Below, piece by piece: positions 57,335-64,000 of a stretch of 64,000 bases of DNA (positions within the stretch are counted from its first letter, which is position 1; each line of letters opens with the position of its first letter). The stretch is from Lachnospiraceae bacterium (GTDB lineage: Bacteria; Bacillota; Clostridia; Lachnospirales; Lachnospiraceae). The notes under the pieces are model-generated. The model had not been told where the DNA came from. It worked only from the letters and a program-made list of their open reading frames with translations, and did no database searches. The stretch spans positions 316,767-380,766 of the forward strand of contig SVEE01000002.1 in the NCBI GenBank assembly GCA_015057525.1. The letters run 5' to 3'. A program made the translations under genes and the position numbers.

Positions 57335-58348
57335 CTATAATTCCTTCACATACCTGACATCACAGCAAAAATGTCCTGTATCTAATAATGGTTCCTTAAT
57401 TCTTTCATAACCATTTTTTTCATAAAATCTTTGAGCCTGTATCATATTATCTAAGGTCTCAAGATAACACTTCTTGTAATATTTCTTTGCATACTCCAGT
57501 GCAATACAAAGCAACTTATAAGCAACTCCCAAACCTCTTACTTCCGGAATTGAATACATTTTCTGTAATTCGCAGACATCTGATAATCCTTCAAGTTCTC
57601 CTATACCTACACCTGCGACAACTTTTCCCGAATCATCTACCGCTACCCAATAAGCGTTACCAGCCTTGTTATAAATATCAGAAAAACGACCTAAATCTGG
57701 GTCAGCCCAAGCAGTACCCTCATGATTTCCGCCATACTCTATTAGGCATGAACGAATTATACTCTCCACCTGACTGTCATCTGCTTTTTCAATTAATCTA
57801 ATGTTGTATAAACTATCTACATAATCTGGTTCAACATTATATACTTTGTCATATAACAGATTTTTAATTACGCTAAATTCCTCGCTATTTAATCCACCAT
57901 CTGTAGTCATTATACGAAGAGGTATGGGATTTCTTCCAATAGATATAGAAGGCTGTACATACTGATAATTGTTGTAGTTAAAGCCATTTCTTTCATAAAA
58001 GCTAATTCTATTTCTTGCTATATCATTATGTGGTAATTCTACCTCCAAACATATTCTGTCTGATATAATCTTGCGTATGTTCTGTAGCATTCGAGAACCA
58101 ATACCAGAATTTCTAAATCTTGTGTCAACAGCAAAATGTTCAATGAAGGCTACTTCATCAAATTGCCACACAGCCATAAAGCCTTGTATTTCCTGAAAAT
58201 CATCTGACTCTTCCACATATATATTATAACTGGGATTACTTAGAAGTGCCTTTTGTTCATCATAAGTTCTACGCTCATCAACAGGAAAACTATCTTCCAT
58301 TATCTTATAAATTTTGTCAAAATCGTTTGTTTTTAATATATTAATCAT
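57335..58348 (-). CDS. Protein with two GNAT acetyltransferase domains
   Basis: 337 residues from the ATG at 58346-58348 (AGGA 6 bases upstream; the earlier ATG has no site). N-terminal GNAT domain (about 1-150) with acetyl-CoA loop RNSGIGSRML, and C-terminal GNAT domain (about 180-337) with RGLGVAYKLL. Substrates unknown; the N-terminal copy looks like a histone acetyltransferase HPA2-like module. Confidence 0.8.
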   Translation of the reverse strand: MINILKTNDFDKIYKIMEDSFPVDERRTYDEQKALLSNPSYNIYVEESDDFQEIQGFMAVWQFDEVAFIEHFAVDTRFRNSGIGSRMLQNIRKIISDRICLEVELPHNDIARNRISFYERNGFNYNNYQYVQPSISIGRNPIPLRIMTTDGGLNSEEFSVIKNLLYDKVYNVEPDYVDSLYNIRLIEKADDSQVESIIRSCLIEYGGNHEGTAWADPDLGRFSDIYNKAGNAYWVAVDDSGKVVAGVGIGELEGLSDVCELQKMYSIPEVRGLGVAYKLLCIALEYAKKYYKKCYLETLDNMIQAQRFYEKNGYERIKEPLLDTGHFCCDVRYVKEL

Positions 58349-58463
58349 ATTTTTCCTATTAATCTTATAATTTGAATTTGTCATGTTAAATTATAAAACA
58401 AATAATCATAACGAACAACCTTTAGAATACCTAAATATGTATAAATTGTAATTATCTAATATA

Positions 58464-58492
58464 TTGACAAAATTAATATCCAGTATTAATAT
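58464..58492 (+). promoter_or_regulatory. Orphan plus-strand sigma-A promoter
   Basis: TTGACA (58464-58469, 6/6), 17-base spacer, TAATAT (58487-58492, 4/6). No plus-strand gene follows. The predicted start near 58499 is at the foot of the hairpin at 58497. Confidence 0.55.
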
Positions 58493-58496
58493 CATT

Positions 58497-58560
58497 AAAA
58501 AGAAACGAAGTTTACTACCGTACAGCTTATTGCTCATGCGGCTTGCTCGTTTCTTTTTTT
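58497..58560. ncRNA. Candidate small RNA or bidirectional terminator opposite a nuclease-like gene
   Basis: A 12-bp inverted repeat (AAAAAGAAACGA at 58497-58508, TCGTTTCTTTTT at 58547-58558) encloses a 38-base loop with inner stems (CCG/CGG, AGC/GCT). On the plus strand it ends in T7 and begins at the promoter start point, so a short RNA of about 60 nt is possible. On the minus strand it is the terminator of the gene at 58527. Existence of the RNA is a hypothesis. Confidence 0.4.
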
Positions 58561-59051
58561 ATTCTAACAAAATCATACAAATATAATTGTTCATCTTTAT
58601 CACAGCGAACAAGCATCCTTGCTTTATAAATATTATACCTAATCAAATCTCCACTTTCATCATAAATCGGAATACCAAATCTCGTATCATATCTATACCA
58701 TCCATTTTTTGCTTTGGATTTATGTTTATTATCATAATCTATTGATTCAATCTTGCTGTCCGCTATTTGTATTAATTCTATAACAGCAGATGCCATATTG
58801 GCTTTTGCCTTTTCATTTGCTCCTCTTAATTTTTTTGTATCGACAGAATGTGCAAATTCATCTGGAAAATCTGTCCCAATGTACACTTTTTCTGCAGTTT
58901 CTATAATTTCAACACATTGACCGATATATTTTTTCAAACATTTCTCCACATCATCCCAATTAAGTAAACGACGGGATTTAAACATAATATCATTAATTAA
59001 TACTATATTTTCCCCATCAACATCTTGAATGATTTTCACGGTTTTGTTCAT
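58527..59051 (-). CDS. PBECR-like nuclease candidate
   Basis: 174 residues, soluble. The pattern YIGTDFPDEFAHS, LRGANEKAKANMASAV, AKNGWYRYDTRFGIPIYDESGDLIRYNIYKARMLVR and LYLYDFVRIKKETSKP matches the PBECR (phage barnase/EndoU/colicin/RelE-like) group often seen in mobile elements. A family assignment from memory, not a search. GGAGG 5 bases before the ATG. It lies alone, with no antitoxin-like gene on either side. Confidence 0.6.
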   Translation of the reverse strand: MNKTVKIIQDVDGENIVLINDIMFKSRRLLNWDDVEKCLKKYIGQCVEIIETAEKVYIGTDFPDEFAHSVDTKKLRGANEKAKANMASAVIELIQIADSKIESIDYDNKHKSKAKNGWYRYDTRFGIPIYDESGDLIRYNIYKARMLVRCDKDEQLYLYDFVRIKKETSKPHEQ

Positions 59052-59110
59052 ACAACACCTCCATATTTAATTAATAAAAAACGATTTTCTGATTGAACAA
59101 TCAAATAAAA

Positions 59111-59146
59111 AATTCAGATATACGACGAACGTCGTACATCTGAATT
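59111..59146 (-). terminator. Terminator of the threonine aldolase gene
   Basis: Arms AATTCAGAT / ATCTGAATT and TACGACG / CGTCGTA form a 16-bp stem with one mismatch; followed on the minus strand by TTTTTTATTT. Located 35 bases after the stop codon. Confidence 0.88.
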
Positions 59147-59181
59147 GTAACATCTTAATATAATAATTTCAATAACAGGTA

Positions 59182-60207
59182 TCACAGCAACTCCCTAAGC
59201 TTTTCTATATCCTCAATTCTTGTAGACCAGCTTGTTGCAAATCTTACAACAGTATGGTTCTCATCATACTTTTCCCAAAAGCTAACCTTTACTTCTTCTC
59301 TTAATTTATCTAATTTTTCATCCTCCAGTATAACAAACTGTTGATTAGTAGGTGAATCTATAAAGAACCTGCATCCCTTCTCTACAAGCACCTTCTTTAA
59401 CTCCTCTGCCATATCTATAGCATGTCTGCTAATGTCAAAGTACAAATCATCTGTAAACAATGTATCAAACTGCACGCCAATAAGCCTTCCTTTTGCAAGA
59501 AGAGCTCCATGCTGTTTAATCATTGTCATAAAATGTTTTGGAGTATTATTCTTGGTAAATACAACCGCTTCACCACACAGCGCCCCAACCTTAGTGCCAC
59601 CAATATAAAACACGTCACAATATTTTGCTATGTCAGCCAAAGTCACATCTGTATCATGGCTCATAAGACCATATCCGAGTCTTGCCCCATCCATATAAAG
59701 TGGGATTTCATACTTATTGCATACTGCTGACAAGTTTTCTAACTCAGCCTTACTATATAATGTTCCGTATTCTGTTGGATGTGAAATATACACCATACCA
59801 GGGAACACCATATGCTCATGGTTTTCGTCACTGTAGAAATTATCTAAATATTTCTCTAACTCATGATGTTTTATCTTTCCCTGTTCTTGTCCTACAGTAA
59901 GAACCTTATGTCCTGTGTACTCAATAGCACCAGCCTCATGAGCACTTATGTGACCAGTATTTGCTGCCACGACAGCCTCATAGTCTGCAAGCATAGTAGA
60001 AATAACTATGGAATTGGTTTGAGTTCCACCAGTAAGAAAATGTACGTCTGCCTGAGGGCATTTACAAGCAGCTTTAATTTTTTCCTTTGCACGTTCTGAG
60101 TATATATCATTTCCATATGTACTAAGTAGCTCATCATTTGTCTCTAAAAATCTATTTAATATAGCCGGATGTGCTCCGTTTGTATAATCACTTTCGAATG
60201 AAATCAT
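59182..60207 (-). CDS. L-threonine aldolase family PLP enzyme
   Basis: 341 residues from the ATG at 60205-60207 (GGAGG 5 bases upstream). SFESDYTNGAHPAILNRF start, PLP lysine in FYIGGTKVGALCGEA, and DGARLGYGL. Cleaves (allo)threonine to glycine and acetaldehyde. Bounded by terminators on both sides, so probably transcribed alone. Confidence 0.9.
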   Translation of the reverse strand: MISFESDYTNGAHPAILNRFLETNDELLSTYGNDIYSERAKEKIKAACKCPQADVHFLTGGTQTNSIVISTMLADYEAVVAANTGHISAHEAGAIEYTGHKVLTVGQEQGKIKHHELEKYLDNFYSDENHEHMVFPGMVYISHPTEYGTLYSKAELENLSAVCNKYEIPLYMDGARLGYGLMSHDTDVTLADIAKYCDVFYIGGTKVGALCGEAVVFTKNNTPKHFMTMIKQHGALLAKGRLIGVQFDTLFTDDLYFDISRHAIDMAEELKKVLVEKGCRFFIDSPTNQQFVILEDEKLDKLREEVKVSFWEKYDENHTVVRFATSWSTRIEDIEKLRELL

Positions 60208-60274
60208 GCTAACCTCCAATTATTCTTATTACATAGATAAATTATATCATTGTCCCCCATGTATTTACAATAAA

Positions 60275-60310
60275 AAGGATGAATCCATATATAAATACGA
60301 ATTCACCCTT
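60275..60310 (-). terminator. Terminator of the anti-sigma-like gene
   Basis: Arms AAGGATGAAT / ATTCACCCTT pair with one wobble or mismatch across a 16-base loop, followed on the minus strand by TTTTTATTG. Confidence 0.7.
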
Positions 60311-60324
60311 AAACCTATTTCATA

Positions 60325-61515
60325 TTATTCCATAATTGTGTATTCTACACTTCCGCCGTTTATCTCTTCTTCGCTTATATTATAGTAAAATTTAATTTCT
60401 GTTATCTCTTCATTTGCCACTGTCCAACGAATTCTATATCCATTTCCTGTATCATCTATCACCATATAATAACAGAAATCTGTTTGTATCTGATCCATAA
60501 ATGAATTAAATCCACTATATATTTTAACCTCATCAGCATTTAGATTAAGTTTATCCTCAATAAATGCAACTACTATATCTTTACCCTGTGGCACTTTAGC
60601 CAATGCTTCTTCATAACTAAGGATTGTATCAGGTGCTGTAACATAGCCATTATGATTGATTGTTATCAGCTGACCATTATCTCCACATATAATAAGATGA
60701 TATCCTTCACTTACGGGACCATTCTTTTCAAATATGACATCGTATACAACCTGATAGTCGGGATAATTAACTTCCATCACTTCTCCCTCATTCTGAGTTA
60801 CAGAGAACTCCCAGCTATCATCTATGTCCACATCAAAATACTTCTTAATCATTTCCTTTGAAAAATCAAAGGTTTCATTTACGTCCATACTGTTTGATGA
60901 ACTTTCTACTTCTGGTTGTTCTTGGTTTGTCTCCGTAATATCATTTTCCGTGATACTAGCTTCTGTTGTATATTCCTCTGATGCAATATCCATGGTATAT
61001 CTGGTCTTTTCGTCGTAATCAATCAACTGAAGAAGCTGTTCATCTGACATCTCATCTTTTGGCAAATGAACTCTTCCATCTTCCTTTACAACAGCTAACT
61101 CTCCATCACTAATATCTGCTACATTTTCTACAATCGCGATAGTTTTTTCTGGAAATCTCCCATTTTTATACTCTTCTTGCAGAATCAATATACGTTCAAC
61201 TTCACTTTCTGTAAAATCTCTAGTATAGATATCAGCATCAGCTCCTAATATATTCAACTCCATATAATCATTCTTCTCTTTATCAGACATGTTTTTCAAT
61301 CGTTCATCCACAGCAGATATAGCAGCATGAACTCCTACACCACTAACACATATGCACACAAATGCAATACATGCAGCCAAAAGCTTTGAATATCTAAATA
61401 AATTATCAGATGTTCGTCTTCCTTTTTTACAGTTTTCTAATATATTCATCTTCATCTCTTCTGACATAGTCAGATTAGAAATGATTGGATTATTAATTCT
61501 ATCATTATGACTCAT
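60325..61515 (-). CDS. Membrane partner (anti-sigma-like) of the ECF sigma factor
   Basis: 396 residues. N-terminal cytoplasmic helices (NLTMSEEMKMNILENCKKG), one membrane helix (about 45-65) and a large extracytoplasmic domain with no recognised family, including a Ser/Thr/Glu-rich spacer near residue 190. It starts 17 bases after the sigma gene stop, the usual layout for a sigma/anti-sigma pair. Binding to the sigma factor is inferred from position and topology only. Confidence 0.72.
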   Translation of the reverse strand: MSHNDRINNPIISNLTMSEEMKMNILENCKKGRRTSDNLFRYSKLLAACIAFVCICVSGVGVHAAISAVDERLKNMSDKEKNDYMELNILGADADIYTRDFTESEVERILILQEEYKNGRFPEKTIAIVENVADISDGELAVVKEDGRVHLPKDEMSDEQLLQLIDYDEKTRYTMDIASEEYTTEASITENDITETNQEQPEVESSSNSMDVNETFDFSKEMIKKYFDVDIDDSWEFSVTQNEGEVMEVNYPDYQVVYDVIFEKNGPVSEGYHLIICGDNGQLITINHNGYVTAPDTILSYEEALAKVPQGKDIVVAFIEDKLNLNADEVKIYSGFNSFMDQIQTDFCYYMVIDDTGNGYRIRWTVANEEITEIKFYYNISEEEINGGSVEYTIME

Positions 61516-61531
61516 AATAAGTCCTCCTTGT

Positions 61532-62014
61532 TTAAAGTATTTCCTTCAGTTTTTTTCTGGCTCTTTCTAATCTCTTCTTACATGCAGATTCAGAAATATT
61601 GAGTATCTGTGCTGTTTCTTTTATAGAATAACCTTCTATGTAATACAGAATCACAACACTCCTTAGCTTATAATCAAGCTCCCATATCTCCTCTAACTGA
61701 GCTTTGTGATATGACGTAGCTTCCTTAGAATCCACAAGCAGTTCTTCCACCTCATCCAAAGGAAGAAAGCTATGTTTCTTATGGAATCTCAAAAAATCCT
61801 TACATTTATTTTGAGCCACCTTAATCAGCCACGCTTTCTTATGCACCTCTGAAGTAAATTCTGGATGCTTTCTCATGTATTGAATAAATGTTTCCTGAAT
61901 TACATCTCCAACATCCTGTTCATTCTTCAATATCAGAAAACATATTCGAAACAGAAAATCACTATATTCAAGTATTGTTTTTTCTAAATCTTCGTTTCTT
62001 GTTTTGTTACTCAT
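61532..62014 (-). CDS. ECF-type RNA polymerase sigma factor
   Basis: 160 residues. Region 2 (DVIQETFIQYMRKHPEFTSEVHKKAWLIKVAQNKCKDFLR) and region 4 (YYIEGYSIKETAQILNISESACKKRLERARKKLKEIL) are complete. It should direct polymerase to a small regulon on release from its membrane partner. A candidate autoregulatory promoter lies about 57 bases upstream. Confidence 0.93.
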   Translation of the reverse strand: MSNKTRNEDLEKTILEYSDFLFRICFLILKNEQDVGDVIQETFIQYMRKHPEFTSEVHKKAWLIKVAQNKCKDFLRFHKKHSFLPLDEVEELLVDSKEATSYHKAQLEEIWELDYKLRSVVILYYIEGYSIKETAQILNISESACKKRLERARKKLKEIL

Positions 62015-62070
62015 TATATTCTCCTTCGCCTTATATGAAGTGTTCTACATGTATTGCCCTTCATAAATAA

Positions 62071-62097
62071 CACGATAATACTATCAAAAAGGTGACA
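62071..62097 (-). promoter_or_regulatory. Candidate ECF promoter of the sigma gene
   Basis: Minus strand TGTCAC (62092-62097), 17-base spacer, CGTG (62071-62074). This resembles Bacillus ECF promoters (TGTAAC/TGAAAC with 16-17 bases to CGT). It suggests autoregulation. Confidence 0.4.
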
Positions 62098-62129
62098 ACT
62101 TAATTAATATTTTTATTATAACATAAAAA

Positions 62130-62154
62130 ATGCCTACACAAGTGCAGGCATTCA
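62130..62154 (-). terminator. Terminator of the GNAT gene
   Basis: AATGCCT / AGGCATT arms with CAC/GTG inner pairing and one mismatch; T6 on the minus strand. Confidence 0.85.
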
Positions 62155-62169
62155 TAACATTATTTTGAT

Positions 62170-62640
62170 TTACAAAATCTTCTCCATTCCAACCTTCTGT
62201 GGCACCAATCCACAGTGCTCATAGAACTTCATGGCGCTTTCGTTACAGGACCATACATTCAAAGTTATATTGTAGCAGTTCTCGGATTTAGCATATTCTA
62301 CCACATATTCATACAATGCTTTTCCAATATGCATACCCCTTTTTTCCTCGTCTACACATAAATCATCTATGTATAAGGTTTTTATATCTGTAAGTATATT
62401 GTTGTTAATGTACTGTTGAAACACACAAAATGCATAGCCAAGAACTTCCTCATTATCGTCTACCGCTACAAATATGGGCTTATTGTTATCCTCTATAATT
62501 TCTTCCAACTCTTCATCAGTATATTTTTTTACATTTGCCTTAAATAAATCCGGTCTGCCATTGTGGTGTACCATCAGCACCTGATTAAGCAACTTATTTA
62601 TACCTTGCATATCTGAAATTAATGCTCTTCTAATATTCAT
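62170..62640 (-). CDS. GNAT family N-acetyltransferase
   Basis: 156 residues, one GNAT domain: IRRALISDMQGINKLL start, acetyl-CoA loop EKRGMHIGKALYEYV and NVWSCNESAMKFYEHCGL. Substrate not predictable. 10 bases after crcB ends, same transcript. Confidence 0.88.
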   Translation of the reverse strand: MNIRRALISDMQGINKLLNQVLMVHHNGRPDLFKANVKKYTDEELEEIIEDNNKPIFVAVDDNEEVLGYAFCVFQQYINNNILTDIKTLYIDDLCVDEEKRGMHIGKALYEYVVEYAKSENCYNITLNVWSCNESAMKFYEHCGLVPQKVGMEKIL

Positions 62641-62650
62641 ATATTCCTCC

Positions 62651-63016
62651 TCATTTGCTCAAATATTCTACTGCAAATATAACACTTACACCAATTATCA
62701 CACTTAAAAGCATATATGCTAGTGCCACAAGAGCATTTCCATTTTTAATTAAATCTGTAGTCTCTAACGCAAAAGTAGAAAATGTAGTAAATCCACCACA
62801 AACTCCAACTTTAAGAAACAAAACAAGCTGTGGTGTTATAGTATTATTCTTAGTTTCAACAACTGTTATAATTCCAATCACTATACATCCCAATATGTTA
62901 ATTATAAAAGTCTTTATCGGAAAAACTGTCGTTTCACTCACAGGAAGCAAACTAATTAAGTATCTGCAAACAGCTCCTACAAATCCACCTAAACCAACAG
63001 CTATAAAATTTAGCAT
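62651..63016 (-). CDS. crcB: Fluoride channel Fluc/CrcB
   Basis: 121 residues from the ATG at 63014-63016 (GGAGG 8 bases upstream). GGFVGAVCRYLI, NILGCIVIG, GVCGGFTTFSTFALET and four membrane helices are the family signature. A dual-topology dimer that exports fluoride. One copy only, not a pair; no fluoride riboswitch in the short gap before it. Confidence 0.95.
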   Translation of the reverse strand: MLNFIAVGLGGFVGAVCRYLISLLPVSETTVFPIKTFIINILGCIVIGIITVVETKNNTITPQLVLFLKVGVCGGFTTFSTFALETTDLIKNGNALVALAYMLLSVIIGVSVIFAVEYLSK

Positions 63017-63049
63017 TTTGTTATCCTCCGTTAAATTCAAAATATGACA

Positions 63050-63412
63050 TTACATAGGCGTTCCCACCTCAATCAAATTACCATCCAAATCATAAAATCT
63101 AACAACTTTTTGTCCCCAGCTATGAGTCATAAGTTTGTTCACATATTGAATTTTGGGATATAACCTCTCTAATTTTTCAACAAATACCTCTATGTCCCTT
63201 TCCTCAAAATAAAGCTCACAGGAATTATTTTCTGGAATAATATCTTTCCCAAGAAATGTTTTCCATATTTTTTCATCTTGGAGTACAAGACCTTCTGTCA
63301 AAATCATATTGCCATCATTGTCAAGAACCATATCCAAACCAAAAAGATCATGATAAAACTTTTTTGATTTCTCAATATCCTTTACAACAATCAAGATATT
63401 TCTTAATTTCAT
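63050..63412 (-). CDS. VOC superfamily (glyoxalase-like) protein
   Basis: 120 residues: RNILIVVKDIEKSKKFYHDLFGLDMV opening and the terminal VVRFYDLDGNLIEVGTPM are typical of glyoxalase/bleomycin-resistance folds. Metal-dependent enzyme or resistance protein; substrate unknown. Confidence 0.88.
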   Translation of the reverse strand: MKLRNILIVVKDIEKSKKFYHDLFGLDMVLDNDGNMILTEGLVLQDEKIWKTFLGKDIIPENNSCELYFEERDIEVFVEKLERLYPKIQYVNKLMTHSWGQKVVRFYDLDGNLIEVGTPM

Positions 63413-63470
63413 TGTACATTATCCTCCATAAACACCATAGTTTTTTCAGCATCCACCATTTGAGACCTAT

Positions 63471-64000
63471 TTATATTTTACCTAATCTCATTTTAAAATC
63501 CTTGTATCCAAAGTCGGTAAGTCGTTCCAACTCACCATTATCGGTTCTTCTCCATATATTCGGCAAAGGCATTCCATTAAATGTATTATTTTTGCAGGTT
63601 GAATAAATTGCCATATCACCAAAAAGAAGAATATCACCAACCCTCAATTCTTCCTCAAAGCTGTAATCTCCAATGACATCTCCTGCAAGGCAGGTTGGAC
63701 CTGCCAGACGAAAAATATATTTTTGTTTACCTTCCTTTTCACCATATAATGGTGGTGTGTATGGCATTTCAATAACATCTGGCATATGACATGCAGCACT
63801 TGCGTCCAATATGGCGATTTTAACTTCTCCATTTTGAATAATATCAAGCACACGACTTGCGAGGTATCCGGCATTGAGGGCAACTGCTTCACCGGGTTCA
63901 AGATATACCTCAACCCTCCACTTATTTTGCGCATATAATATTATTTCTTCCAAACGACTAATATCATAATCTTCTCTAGTAATGTGATGACCGCCACCCA
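63471..64000 (-). CDS. nspC: Carboxynorspermidine decarboxylase, C-terminal part
   Basis: The frame continues past the right edge; the visible 176 residues are the C-terminal half. It opens with GGGHHITREDYDISRLEEII and has VYLEPGEAVALNAGYLASRVLDI, DASAACHMPDVIEMPY and RLAGPTCLAGDVIGDYSF, the pattern of NspC fold-III PLP decarboxylases. It makes spermidine or norspermidine from the carboxy precursor. An apparent internal start at 63953 is not the real one. Confidence 0.92.
   Translation of the reverse strand, partial: GGGHHITREDYDISRLEEIILYAQNKWRVEVYLEPGEAVALNAGYLASRVLDIIQNGEVKIAILDASAACHMPDVIEMPYTPPLYGEKEGKQKYIFRLAGPTCLAGDVIGDYSFEEELRVGDILLFGDMAIYSTCKNNTFNGMPLPNIWRRTDNGELERLTDFGYKDFKMRLGKI

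Noticed and set aside
63017-63049. Possible fluoride riboswitch before crcB
   Set aside because: Only 33 bases lie between the VOC gene and crcB, too little for the known structure.

Overview
This is low-GC chromosomal DNA from a motile, probably spore-forming Gram-positive anaerobe of the Clostridia, most likely a Lachnospiraceae relative. The evidence is a Bacillus/Clostridium-type fla/che operon with FliY, CheY and FlbD in the expected order, the sporulation pair ytfI/ytfJ, a giant 2-hydroxyacyl-CoA dehydratase activase-type protein, and strong AGGAGG-like ribosome binding sites. I cannot name the genus. I see no rRNA, tRNA, insertion sequence, prophage or CRISPR array. Nearly everything is on the minus strand; the one large exception is the plus-strand gene at 31013-35230.

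Region 1 (1-18237) is one long minus-strand flagellar operon, transcribed from about 18090 down past base 1: flgB-flgC-fliE-fliF-fliG-fliH-fliI-fliJ-motE-fliK-flgD-(flagellar operon protein)-flgE-flbD-motA-motB-fliL-fliM-fliY-cheY-fliO-fliP-fliQ-fliR. It encodes the basal body, export apparatus, hook, stator and switch. A sigma-D-like and a sigma-A-like promoter precede flgB. A strong internal sigma-A promoter precedes flbD, after a hairpin.

Region 2 (18238-30826) holds housekeeping and DNA-processing genes (topA, dprA, comM), a flavoprotein, a small alarmone synthetase, a DHH phosphoesterase and truA. It then has a co-directional block around the sporulation pair gerW/ytfJ and ytfI, containing several proteins I cannot assign: a 48-residue membrane hairpin, a 105-residue protein, a 468-residue protein, a rhomboid-like protein with a zinc ribbon, and a double-LysM protein.

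Region 3 (30827-39954) has the divergent dehydratase-activase gene, whose leader places a palindrome between Shine-Dalgarno and start codon. A perfect bidirectional terminator separates it from a CHASE2-HD-GYP/FecR gene pair. An HtrA protease follows.

Region 4 (40028-46728) is a zinc-homeostasis locus: znuC-znuB-lipoprotein-zur-znuA, with two TGCAAAT-n-ATTTGCA operators bracketing a near-consensus promoter. sfsA and two CobW-type GTPases follow, one with a five-fold His/Cys repeat.

Region 5 (46788-64000) is mixed metabolism and accessory genes: cysK, mscS, glgB, a DUF1015 protein, a P-loop kinase, an orphan membrane protein, an ATPase/DUF3592/lipoprotein set, acetyltransferases, a PBECR-like nuclease candidate with an opposing promoter and terminator, a threonine aldolase, an ECF sigma/membrane partner pair, crcB, a VOC protein and the 3' part of a carboxynorspermidine decarboxylase gene. 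Region 5 holds the least explained sequence.
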